A stretch of 64,000 nucleotides of DNA from Plicaturopsis crispa FD-325 SS-3 (Eukaryota; Basidiomycota; Agaricomycetes; Amylocorticiales; Amylocorticiaceae): positions 399,144 through 463,143 of the forward strand of contig KN832573.1 of NCBI GenBank assembly GCA_000827205.1, in the 5' to 3' direction. The position numbers were made by a program, and so were the translations under genes. A model generated the notes under the pieces. That model saw only the letters and a program-made list of their open reading frames with translations. It was not told where the DNA came from and searched no databases. Shown piece after piece: positions 1 through 9,856 of the stretch (the first letter of the stretch is position 1; each line of letters starts with the position of its first letter).

Positions 1-1213
1 GGCGGAGGGGAGAGCCCTTGGGGTCGACGGAGCGAAATGAATGGGGTGGGTGGAGGAGGCTATGCTCGGGGGGATGACGGGAAAAATGGCTTGGGACGCA
101 AGAAATGAATTTCTTTGTTCGTTCCACGGCGAGGGGGAGAAAGAAGGCGGAGGAACGTCGCACTCGAAGCACTGCGCCCCGTGGAACTACGGGAAGAGCC
201 TCGGAGTGAGGCTTGTAAAAAGGATAGAGTTTGGAAGCAGAGGGTTCAAACGTTTATCGTGAGTCCGAATGAACTGCCCAGCGCATACGTTAGCAATCCC
301 CACTGCATCTCTTCATCCTGCGACGCACAATCCTTATCCACGAGTGGCAAACGACGGCATTAGGACGCGGCATACGCGGTGGAACAATTCTACGTGCACT
401 CACAGGAGAATTATACAGTAATGTATGGCAGAACGTCGCGCGTGAACGCCGGAGCGTGCAACTTGCGCACGGATGTGTTGAGATGCGCAGTCTGCGTATA
501 TCGCCCTGCGCACGCGGGAGAGTGGTGGGATTCGAGGTAGGGTTTGAGTCGCAGTTGAATTGAGTTTTGACGCCTTCGAAATCGTGAGGTATGGCCAAGT
601 TCGACGAGGGAGACAGGCGAATTCGAGAAGGTGGAAGGTGAAACAATAGCATCGGAAAGTAGAGTCATTAATATTGGCCACACCAGAAACAAGGCGGTTG
701 CGCGATAACGCGGGAGGCATGACCTAGAACTCCAGACGCACTCATCCATATAAAAATTTGCCGTCGGCATGTTCTTTAGCGTTCAAGGGAAAGCCGCGAA
801 GAATGCAAGACTCACAGTATGTAGACTTGACCAGACGCTGCGCCGAAATTGACTGGACAACAGGACGACCGACAGGACGTTGTATCACCGCACACCCCTC
901 CCACTAGCTTCATCGTGTCGTGAAATCCGGTATCGTGAGCGCCGGCGAAGAGCGGGAGGTCAAATGAGGCGTACACATATATCGATTGCGAGTGGAGCCG
1001 ACAGCGAAGAGAGACCTCAGTGGAGAAGGATCCGAAGGCGAGTGTGGCCTGTCCGTTCTAAAGAAAACGCGAGAATGAAGGAGGACGTACTAAATTCCGA
1101 CTCGTCACGGAGCTATGGTAGTACCGGGCAGCGCGTAGCGGACAAACGTTCATTATAATTTCGTATGACTATGAAGCATTGGTGTAAGTATGTACCTTTG
1201 ATTAAGAACTGCG
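1..1213. other. No supported gene; remnant of a BTB 3' tail module
   Basis: No open frame here looks like a protein. The only recognisable element is at 1084-1150. Read on the minus strand it matches, at roughly 80 percent by eye, the segment at 21139-21205 downstream of another BTB gene, but with stops in frame. It lies downstream of the minus-strand BTB gene and was probably duplicated with it. Confidence 0.5.
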
Positions 1214-2504
1214 TTATGAAAGGCTTGGGGCAAAACGGCAGAAACTCACCATAATAACAATGGGTGAGAGACGGACGATACGTGACTCATTATCAATATT
1301 TACTTGCTTCGAAATTGCCAAGAATTGAGGACGACGACGTTGAGCATATGCATCGAGGTGAGCGAATAATTCTACGCAAAATTGATTAGATGCAGACGCG
1401 GGCAGAACGACGTGATAGTGAGACTTACACAAATGGGTACGGGAGACGAGCTTCGCCCAAGGGTCCAAGTCAAAGCACCCCGGAAGTTTCTCCCAAAACC
1501 GTTGACGGCCCTCACTGTGGCGACTCTTCGCAAACGCGATGCAATCTGCGCACATATGGTCTTCCCATTGAGTGTCCCATTTGCAGAGTGCGGCGCAGCG
1601 GGGAAAGGGCTTCCAGAGCGAGTCGGATATGGCATGGAAGCGTGCACTGCAGCTGTCGGGGTCCGTACAGTTGTCGATCATTTCATGCTCGTCAAGCCAC
1701 GCAAATGTCGTGGACATAGACAGGGCGATGGCGTTCTGCCGACCGAGTATTGCGATCTTTTGGTCTGACGAGGACAATTTCTGGGGCTGCCCAGTGCTGA
1801 GGCAGGTATACCCGTCTAGAATGTCCCCGTCCTTGATATGCATGATGCATACGTAGAATGCGGCAGGCAAGATTGCCATGATGTCAAGCTCCCGCGCCAA
1901 ATTGATGACGTCGAATACAATGCCAGTATAACGGATGGGAAGTCTGAACGGATGCAGATGGCAGCGATCCCATTCCCAGAGGATATACGAGTATTCTTTC
2001 TTGAGAAGTTCGAACCCGTCATCGTACAGGTGCGTTATCTCGTATTTCTTGCCGAGGCGCAATACTGAAGCGATCCGACGTAGCGACTGCGTGTACTTCG
2101 TGTGGAAGTACCTGTATCACACGAAGACCGAATGAGCCTTGTGAAATCTGCAACTCACACGAATATAATGGCACTCACGTCCTATCATACAGTGCGCGCA
2201 GCAGCGACTCTAAATCCTGCGCCGAGTCGTGCAGTACCACCAAAGGGCAGCCTTCGACCCTGTCCTCGCCGCGGGACTCTCCGATGTTGAGCATGTCCTC
2301 AAAGATGGGCGAATTCTGCGCGAGGACGGTGGAATGAACGCGGAATCGCGTGTTCTCCGCCTGCAGAACGATGCTGCCGTCCTTGTACCATATCTCGCTC
2401 GACTTCGCTGGGTGAGAAGTTTTGGGCCGCGCGTCGTTACTAGGCTCGTCTGTCCTCGGGCGCTTGGAAACACGGTTGCCGGGGCTTGACCTGGTAGAAG
2501 GCAT
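1214..2504 (-). CDS. BTB/POZ domain protein, copy A
   Basis: Two exons, 2179-2504 and 1214-2111, joined by a 67-nt intron (GTGAGT...CAG) in codon phase 2, as in every paralogue here. The first exon starts at an ATG, carries a basic nuclear-type stretch (KRPRTDEP) and a BTB fold with RFRVH, NSPIF and LHDSA motifs. The second exon carries the family core: the SKKY-like GKKYEI block, FDVINLARELD, LPAAFY, then W-P-F-P-R-C and a CADC pair before CFDLDPW. BTB folds dimerise and often recruit CUL3 ligases or repressors; which applies here is unknown. The frame runs about 80 residues past the point where the paralogues stop, giving 407 aa instead of about 325. A GTAAGT donor at 1423-1428 suggests an extra intron, so the true C-terminus is uncertain. 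Nearest relatives are the other BTB copies in this window. Confidence 0.8.
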
Positions 2505-2999
2505 AGTATTCGTACCACACTGGTCTACGCGTCTAGAAGTGCGAAAATGCTTGGTCGATTGAAGGTGACAATGTCCGCAGATTTTAAAGCGCTGAGGCTG
2601 TCAAGGGCTGGTCAAGGGAGACTAGTTGCCGCCGCTTGTGGTGGAAGGATTTGAAGCTGCAGCCACCGCAGACGCCTAGCGCCACAAACGCGCCACGGAA
2701 TAACTACGCTACGTACGTGGGGACAAGCCATGGACTTTGATTCTGAACGTTTTGTTACACCGTCGGTGTATCACTAATATGTGGGCTCAGACAGTACTAA
2801 TGACTGGCAGTACCGCTGCGTCGCATAACTGCATATGTATGTGCAGTATATCTCTGTATCCTACGTAAATAATTTTCCTCCGTCTCAAACGTCGCACTCT
2901 AACTTGCCCCATAGTTTCATCTAGGCCAAGCACTTAGCACACAATGTCAACGCCCGAGGATCAAAGGACCTGACGACAATGTTAATGATCCCTACCGAG
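2505..2999. other. Gene-free spacer
   Basis: Upstream region of BTB copy A and presumably its promoter. I see no coding frame, tandem repeat or RNA gene. Confidence 0.5.
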
Positions 3000-3930
3000 C
3001 CCAACATCCGAGCACAGTATGTTCCAAAACTTAGCGCTCTCAGCCGAAAAAATGCGCTTTCATTATTTCATGTCCACTTAGTCACAGAATGCACCCATAT
3101 TTGAGGCATACCATCGAAGAGTCGTGTGGGATTGACAGCGTTGACAACTGCCCCGGTGATATCTCAATGGTGTACACGACTATGCGGATGACTCGGAGGC
3201 GCTACTACGCACGCTCATTGATAAACGGTGAGTAGCTCGCGGTGGCACGCCCGTACTTTCGTGATGCTTATCCAGTTGCCTCGTGTCATGTCTAGGTATT
3301 TTCATATCTAGGAATTGCAGCCGTTGAACTTCATCGACTCGACATCGCGCCTCAACAAGAAATACTGAGCACTTGTAAAACAAAACGTTCAGATTCTTCA
3401 CCGACCACCTTCGGACGCCCTCGGAGCGCAGGACGCACGCGGGCCCTCCCGAATCACTCAGTCCACAGGTTAAGCTTTCAATGTCATCGACTTGGCGCGA
3501 GGGCTCAACGTCCAGCGCATCTGCCCGCGACGTTCTACCGATGCCTCATAATACCGTATATGACGACGCGGATCTCAGACGGTATGCCCGATCCTGTAGG
3601 TAGCCAGGTCAAAATGTGTTGCCCCTCGATCAAACGGTCACGATAATCGGCAAGCAGAACTGCCTCTGTCCACGACGTCCGCGTATTTGAGAAAGCAGCA
3701 AACCGACGAGGAATGTAAAGATGCGACCGAGTGCACGATGGGGTACCACGACATAACCGATTCGCCCTGGAGCCCTCTCACTCATTGCGCTTCGCTCCAT
3801 CACTTCAAGAGCCGCTGGGAATGCGAGCTATGCAAGCAGTGTGAAGAAACATCGGAGTCGCGGCTGCGCGCTTTTCAAGGGGCCTTCCCGAGTGCTTCGA
3901 CCTCGGCTCTGTGCGCGGACGGCTCCTTCA
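3000..3930 (+). pseudogene. Decayed BTB gene, copy B
   Basis: The whole two-exon BTB layout can be followed, but it is broken in many places. Around 3000-3040 a segment parallels the N-S-S-T-V-W-Y-K-D block. The segment at 3045-3165 parallels the core of the BTB fold, with stops. At 3190-3229 a degenerate end of exon 1 is followed by an intact-looking GTGAGT. Near 3294 an acceptor is followed by Y-F-H-I-stop. At 3340-3356 N-K-K-Y is followed directly by a stop. After 3480 FDVIDLARGLN is readable, then frameshifts. The last part (3687-3930) still shows TMGYHDI and a CKQC pair where paralogues have CxxC. No continuous frame can be drawn, so this is a relic. Confidence 0.85.
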
Positions 3931-4562
3931 CCACCACGGGAAAGCTTTTTCGGTGCCTACCTTGTGTCGCTCGCACAGAAACATCCGCTCTACTGACATC
4001 CTTGATTGTCGCGCGCTACACTGGGGACGGACACGATTCCCACTGAAGACCAGCTGGATTCATCCTTCTGAGTCTGCGCCAAGTGCAAGGATTCATACGG
4101 TGAGCGCCTCGTCCAATTCCTCATTCTGCCCCCGGCCTCTCGCGCGACCCTCAGGGACTGAGGGCGGTTGTCCTGGGCCTGCCCGCACTGTGGTGAACGT
4201 CGATTACGGCGAGTGGTACGCTCTACATTATAAGCCAAACGATGGCGCGCAAATTGCGAGGGAACACAACTTGCCGAACCAGCACATGCCGTGTCGATTA
4301 TTGGGGCGACCATGAGTCCGACTTGAAATGCCACCTCTCGCCCTCAACGCCGATTTGGCGCAGGTCCACTGCATGAGCATGATGCGGTCGGTCCTGGAAT
4401 CGTTTGTTGCAGGTGTGCTGGTAAGCCCGTTGGTACCTTATAACTGCGCGCATACCCGCTGACCCTACGCGCCGAATTCACCCAGGGACTCCCAGAGCCT
4501 GCTTCTTCCACCGTCCTGCTACGGAGCCGCCTTCCACGAGAATACATAAGTACGCACTGCCA
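3931..4562. other. Spacer downstream of the BTB relic
   Basis: No gene. A GTGAGC donor-like site near 4100 and a GTCGATTACG segment near 4199 faintly resemble the spliced tail found downstream of the other BTB genes. The similarity is weak. Confidence 0.3.
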
Positions 4563-4972
4563 GTACCACGGGACCTCCTACGTAACACCACGGGACCTTC
4601 TCCTGCTCTCTCGCGGGAGCGAGTGTACTATTACTGCTCTTCGCCGTGTACTATTGCTGCTCTTTCCGCGCGTCGTCTTCATTCAGCCTTATTTGCCCTC
4701 TCGGCATGCCACCCTCGCTGCTCTTCGGCGCGTCGCCGTCTCGCTCTTTCGGCGTGTCCTACCGCTGCTCTCTCGGCGTGTACCGCAATGCCACTGTACG
4801 GACGTCGGATATCCGCTGCCACTCCGCCCCTACCTGCTGCCACTGCGCACAACCGTCGACTCGTCCACGGGATCCTGCCTCTCACACCGGCCTGCCACAG
4901 GACGGCCTACGCAATACCACTCGCCCTCCTACGCAATACCACGGGACCTCCTCCTACTCTCTCGCGGGAGCG
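4563..4972. repeat. Direct repeat pair of about 60 bp flanking CT-rich DNA
   Basis: The stretch 4563-4622 recurs at about 4914-4972 as a direct copy (shared core CTCTCGCGGGAGCG). Between them lies C/T-rich DNA with degenerate GCTGCTCT and TCGGCGTGT units. It gives open frames on all three plus frames, none protein-like. It could be the footprint of a lost element, but the copies lack TG...CA ends. Confidence 0.6.
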
Positions 4973-5049
4973 TCCCTTGCCGCCGTGTTCGTCGCGCTTA
5001 GAGCGTACATACTGAGTCCGTGATGTTCCCAGCGTCCGCCATCCGCGCA

Positions 5050-5165
5050 CTCTCCGGATCTCTCGTCATCGGACTGCTTACATCTCACCGTCGGACTGCT
5101 TACATCTCACTGTCGGTCTGTTCCGTCTCATCGTTGGTCTGGTTCCGTCTCACCGTCGGTCTATT
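5050..5165. repeat. Tandem repeat, units of about 22 bp
   Basis: Imperfect units built on CGTCGGACTGCTTACATCTC recur about five times; later copies drift to TCGGTCTGTTCCGTCTCA. Confidence 0.7.
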
Positions 5166-5260
5166 CCTGCCTGACTATTCCTGCCTGATCATGACCATGA
5201 CAGCACCGAGCGATCGCCTGACCCCGTGGCTTTTCGTCATTCGTCGGCTATCTTTGCGCC

Positions 5261-5317
5261 TGTACAATGCACGTCTCAAACAACACATCGCTGTACAATG
5301 CACGTCTCAAACAACAC
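5261..5317. repeat. Two-copy direct repeat, 31-bp period
   Basis: A 26-nt stretch beginning TGTACAATGCACGTCTC occurs at 5261-5286 and again at 5292-5317. Confidence 0.8.
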
Positions 5318-5343
5318 AACGTACGACGACGACGAGGAGGATT

Positions 5344-5480
5344 ACACGCAGACGCTGCGAGAACTACACGCAGACGCTGCGAGAACTATACGCAGACGCT
5401 GGTAGAACTACACGCAGACGCTGGTAGAACTACACGCAGACACTGCGAGAACTACGCGCAGACACTGCGGGAACTACACA
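5344..5480. repeat. 22-bp minisatellite
   Basis: About six copies of a 22-bp unit with core CGCAGACGCTGCGAGAACT, varying to CTGGTAGAACT and CACTGCGAGAACT. A CA microsatellite follows at 5501-5514. Confidence 0.85.
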
Positions 5481-5631
5481 CATACGCTCGAGTAAGATAC
5501 ACACACACACACACATGCACTGGGGGTAAGGTACACATCGCATTGCTCAATGCCAAGTATCACAAGAAAACACGGGAAAGTATAAGACGAGAGAATAATG
5601 TAATGCAATCGCCGCGGCGGTGCGTAGACAA

Positions 5632-5692
5632 AGACTGCGGTAGCGCAAGAGAAAGACTGCGGCAGCGCAAGAGAAAAGACTGCGGCGGCGCA
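5632..5692. repeat. Short tandem repeat, 22-23 bp, three copies
   Basis: The core AGACTGCGGYRGCGCAAG occurs three times in a row, separated by AGAA or AGAAA. Confidence 0.8.
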
Positions 5693-5814
5693 AGGCAATG
5701 TGCACACGGCGACCACGAACGCGAACAGGCCCCAGAGTTAAGCGAGTGAGTCGAAATGAAGGTGAAGGTGAATGACGACCGAGAACCAAGAACCGAGTAA
5801 ACAAGATAGAATGA

Positions 5815-5940
5815 AATGGGATGAGAATACGAGGGCAGGGGCGGGGCGGGCGATGGGTAGGTCGGTTGGTAAATGGGTAGAGGGTAGGGTGGATGGATGG
5901 TGGGGGATGGTAGGAGGGTGGATGGATAGGTGGATGGTAC
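5815..5940. repeat. G-rich GGAT/GGTAGG microsatellite
   Basis: Plus strand is purine-rich with repeated GGATGGATGG and GGTAGG blocks. It lies in the 3' flank of the peptide-precursor gene at 6117-6818. Confidence 0.7.
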
Positions 5941-6116
5941 AAAGCCTTTAAGCAACAACGTCCGCGGCCCTTCGTTTTGCGTGCCCCGCCCGGGCCTTTC
6001 TTCGATACACAGCACAACGTCGCCCCTCCTCTCCACTCCTCTTCGCCGCTCGTCCACCTTCAACGATTCGAGCTAGCACCCCCGTACGAGAAGGAGGGCC
6101 AGCCTCCGCGCGACGA

Positions 6117-6818
6117 TCACCAGTCGGGAGTAGCGCGTTTCCAGTCGGGTGTGGCAGGCTCGCGCCTCCAGTCAGGCGTGCCAGGCTCGCGCCTCCAGTC
6201 GGGCCCTCCCTCCCCTCGCTTCCAGTCGGGTCCTGCCTCTCCAGGTTCCCGCTTCCAATCAGGTCCTCCCTCCCCTCGCCTCCAGTCTGGGGTGGCACGC
6301 TTCCAGTCAGGCGTGTGGGGCTCGCGCTTCCAGTCGGGCGTGTGAGGCTCGCGCTTCCAGTCGGGCGTGTGAGGCTCGCGCCTCCAGTCTGAGCCTGACT
6401 CGCCAGGCTCCCGCTTCCAGTCAGGCCCTCCCTCCCCTCGCTTCCAATCAGCTCCCGACTCTCCACGTCTCCAATCTGCACCAGGGTCTCCACGCTTCCA
6501 GTCTGAGCCGGGCTCGCCAGGCTCCCGCCTCCAGTCGGGTCCAATACGGGCCTACAATCAACGATCACACAGTCAATCATCCACCCTCACATATCACGGG
6601 GAAAAAGGAATAAAACGCACCTCGACGGCGCGAGCATCGGCCACCGGGGCGCGCGCGACGACTACCTCTGCGCCTCCCTACACATCACGCAAAACCAGTG
6701 AGTATGTGTATCGGTTCTTACATCGGCCGAAGAAAAAGGGACGGGTACTCACGAGGGGCAAGCCCGCTACCGCCGCGGCGAGTGCGCTCAGTGCCAGGAC
6801 GAGCGATTGTACGCGCAT
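6117..6818 (-). CDS. Secreted KEX2-processed repeat peptide precursor
   Basis: Three exons (6753-6818, 6621-6677, 6117-6551), both introns phase 0 with clean GTGAGT/GTGCGT donors and TAG acceptors, giving 185 aa. Exon 1 starts at ATG and encodes a signal peptide, MRVQSLVLALSALAAAVAG. Exon 2 is a 19-residue pro-segment. Exon 3 is entirely a repeat: 16 short units, each ending in Asp-Trp, with 15 internal junctions that are always KR or RR, and the stop codon directly after the last Trp. Unit types include EPHTPDW and GEGGPDW (three copies each), ATPDW (two), and EPGTPDW, EPATPDW, GDPGADW, GESGADW and longer EPGE-type variants. This matches precursors cut by the Golgi protease Kex2 (alpha-factor, fungal KEP/RiPP precursors). 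The leading EP/GE dipeptides resemble dipeptidyl-aminopeptidase substrates. The peptide family is not one I recognise, and no tailoring enzyme lies beside it. Confidence 0.85.
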
Positions 6819-7880
6819 CGTCTGCTGCGTATGCGTTTGTTGTGGGTAAGGAGGAGGAGGATGTAGGGTGAGTAGGGGAAAGATCGATGGGCGGAGCGTG
6901 GGGGGAGGGCTTTTTAAAGGAGGGAAGATAAGTGAGGGAAGAGAGCGGTGGCCATGCAGGTCCTCGGTTTTTCCCATCAACGGGTGCCTGTTCCTGGCCA
7001 CGGAGCCTCCTGGCTTAATATACCGCGTCACGACGCCGTGCGCCGTCTCTTTGTTTGCCGTCTATGTTACCTGAATACGAATACGATACAGTCGTCGGTG
7101 GGTATGTAAGTGCACGGTAGACGCTATAGTATGAGGACTAGCGCGAGAGGCAGCGATGGACGAGGACGGGGAGGGACGGGATGAGGGGACGGTAACCGGA
7201 GATGCCGGGTTCAGTGCCTGCACGTTGCGTGGCCCCCTTGGCCCTATTTCTGCCACCACCGACTGTGCCTATGTCGTAGCCTGGATGTCGTGCCCCTTGG
7301 CGCACTCGCCTCGCACATTCCCCCCCTTGACCTGGCAGTAACACATTAATGTTACTACGCGAGACGCACCTATGTCTCATGTTGTCGGATCTCACGGTGG
7401 CAACGTTCAACGTTCAAAACAAAGGGCACGATCAATAATACTTTGTGATATTGACGGCAACGGTGATCGTGCGCTCGACGCCGCAAATGCGGGAGCCTGG
7501 AGGCGCGATTACCGTTCAATTTTCAAGGGCACACCTGGGCACACGCGCAGTCGCACGTTTCGAGGGCGGATCCGGGACAGACGACCGTGACGGCCCCCCT
7601 CGCAAATAATATAGCATGTGTACATACGAGCTCAGCGGCGCCCGACGATCGTAGCGAATATCGAAACGCGACTATGATGGAATGCGAACGCTGAACTGCG
7701 CAATTATGGCGCGCGAAGCAGCCTCTAAATCGTCGTGTCCCGCTGTCTGGATCGTCGCGTCATCCACTCCGCTGTAACCTGCGTCGAAGAAACGAGTAGC
7801 CCGTCACAATATGCACGGCCTACGAGCCGGACGATAATACGATAAGAACTCGGAGATCGATACGTGACCTAGGTCCGTGC
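6819..7880. other. Upstream region of the precursor gene; otherwise empty
   Basis: Apart from the promoter of the peptide-precursor gene I see no gene. Open frames here show no family features. Confidence 0.4.
6911..6920 (-). promoter_or_regulatory. TATA-like box of the peptide-precursor gene
   Basis: Read on the minus strand the motif is CCTTTAAAAA, about 95 nt upstream of the ATG at 6818. It is followed by a pyrimidine-rich stretch and CAACAAACGCATACGC just before the start. Position and composition fit a core promoter. Confidence 0.5.
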
Positions 7881-7889
7881 AGGCCCTAT

Positions 7890-8945
7890 GTATGGCACAT
7901 CCGTCCGTAACACTCCGTCGATCCATATAGCACGGCACCACGAAATTATCCATATAGCACCGCGCACCTGGAAAGACGTGAACGCGCTAAAAGACACGTC
8001 AGCGGCAAGTACTTACGCAGATCCGTCCGTCGATACATTTAGCACGGCACCGCGGACGTATCCAGTATCCATTTAGCACTACGCACCTGGCAAAAGGTCA
8101 ACGCGCTAGAACACACGTCAGCGGTAAGTAAATATATGTGTGGTGCGCTCACTAGGTGATGTTTATAGCAAAGCGCGCGGCTTCCCCGCGTTAGTTTGTA
8201 CCTGCGCGCATTCATAGCAGGTCTAGACCGGCGCGTCCCTGCTGCTGCAGCCTGCGCCCGGGCCTGCACCTGCGAGCAATTGAGCACTGAGCTGCCCACG
8301 CACGGCGATAACGCGATCGATACGACTACGTCCACCTCGCTTGACACGACCGTACCGTGCAGCGACGCCACCACCGCGTATCGATCATGTCCGTCCGGAA
8401 CGGTGACGCACTGGCGCAAGCGGTAAGGCCCGTCGACCCATATAGCCCACGGACTCACAAAGAGGGAAAGTCGCTAGAAGACACGTCAACGTCAGCGGTA
8501 AGTAAATATGTATGTGTGGGGCGCTCACTGGGTGGTTTTTATAGTAGGGCGCGCGGCTTCCCGCGTTAGTTTGCTGCAATCATGACACAGCAACAGCAGC
8601 CTCTGCACTGGCGCGACCTCCCTCTTGGATCGCGCGTCGTTCCTCCTGGCCCGGCGCGTCCGTCCTCCTGCAGCCTGCAGAACATAGCAGCCCGTTAAGC
8701 GTTTGGACTGCGATATCAAGATAAGGAGATTGACGTGACCCAGACCGTGCAGCGACGCCACCACCGTGTATCGATACTACATCCCCGTCCGGAACTCGCG
8801 CAAGGCCCGTCGATCCATATAGAACCATGAACATGTAAAGAGGGAAACACGCCAGAAGACACGTCAACGTCAGCGATACGCGCCGGTATGTGCGCTGGGG
8901 TACGCTCACTGGCGGATGTAAATATCTGGGCGCGCTTGCCCGCTT
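7890..8945. repeat. Degenerate tandem array, units of about 375 bp
   Basis: The landmark ACACGTCA(ACGTCA)GCGGTAAGTAAATATG recurs at about 8112 and 8483 and in altered form at 8860, giving a spacing of 374-378 bp. Each landmark is followed by GCGCTCACTNGGTG, a TTTATAG stretch and GCGCGCGGCTTCC. A shorter partial copy sits at 7904-8008. Related GCTCACTGG blocks reappear at 13885-13915. A 38-codon frame starts at the ATG at 8582 behind the TATA-like stretch and contains PLHWRDLPLG, reminiscent of LPLPWRD near the start of the gene at 11619. The units may be relics of its promoter and first exon; that link is weak. Confidence 0.6.
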
Positions 8946-9856
8946 CCTGCAGTTTGACGCGACGTGGAAGCACCTTCCTGTAGTATCGGTATGTTCCTGC
9001 AGCCAGCATCGGCACTTTCCTGTAGCATCAGTGTCCTTCTGTCCTGCAGTACCTCCCTGCAGCTAGCATCGGATCTCCCTGCAGCAAGCATTAACATCCT
9101 CATCCGGCAACAGTTCAGTAGGTAGGGCAGGAGACGTGGCCCGACGATCCGCCGTGCCGGGACGAGAATCCGCCCGCTAGTGTCAGGTTTCGAAGCTTCA
9201 TCTCGGCGTTCATCATCGGATGGAGAAGCACTAAGCAGATTAAGTCGAAGGGCTGGAGAAGCAAATTGAATTGCAGGGCTGGAGAGAGCGGTAGATCTAG
9301 AGACTGTGCGTGGGAGCTTAAAGTTGGTTGTTTAGAGGTTTAGAGGCGAGTTGGAGGCTGGAGGGCTGGAGCGTTCGCGGGAGGGTTTTTGAGTTAGCGA
9401 GCCAGTGCTGCTGAGGCTGCGAAACTGGTACTGCGTTGATATCGCAGCGATATCGATACCGGGCTTGACGATGCTGTTATCCATGGTCCGAGAAAGTTTG
9501 AAGGGCCAAACGGAATGGGCACGAGAGCGGTCAGGCGTCCCCTGACGAGTGGTACTGGTGTTCTCGGGTACCGGGGAGAGGCTCAGTCAGCAGGAGCAGG
9601 GACGGAGCCGGGGTATCTCGGTCTGTCCATGTCGCTCCGGCATAGTCACAAGTGCGGTCCACGAGCTCCTTGGGCGTTGGGTCTGAGAAACATGACGTGC
9701 CCGTCCCCCGTAATGCAGGTGTTCGCTAGTCTCCCGTAATCAGACAAAAAAAATCTTCAAAAGGACAGTCGATTCTCCTACATGATAAATATTTCCCGGC
9801 GGCACCCCCTTGAAAACCCCAGAGTCCAGAGTCCAAAAGCGCGCGCGCAACATCGC
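8946..9856. other. Gene-free spacer
   Basis: Contains short CTGCAG-rich repeats at 8945-9085 and GGCTGGAG repeats near 9255-9375. No coding frame is convincing. Confidence 0.4.

Noticed and set aside
4563-4972. Direct repeats as LTRs of a small element
   Set aside because: No TG...CA ends, no target duplication seen and no coding content between them.
4623-5023. Three overlapping plus-strand frames of more than 100 codons
   Set aside because: C/T-rich low-complexity DNA; no family motif, and all three frames are equally open.
5344-5480. CRISPR-like array
   Set aside because: The units are contiguous without spacers and the genome is eukaryotic.
5547-6063. Minus-strand frame with Pro/Tyr-rich repeats
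   Set aside because: It is the translation of a GGAT/GGTAGG microsatellite downstream of the peptide gene.
5948-6580. Minus-strand 210-codon frame over the peptide repeat
   Set aside because: It is in a different frame, has no signal peptide, and its repeats lack the dibasic sites; the spliced frame explains the DNA far better.
6117-9856. UstYa/DUF3328 or prolyl-oligopeptidase-like tailoring genes next to the peptide precursor
   Set aside because: I looked for the expected motifs on both strands and found none in the window.
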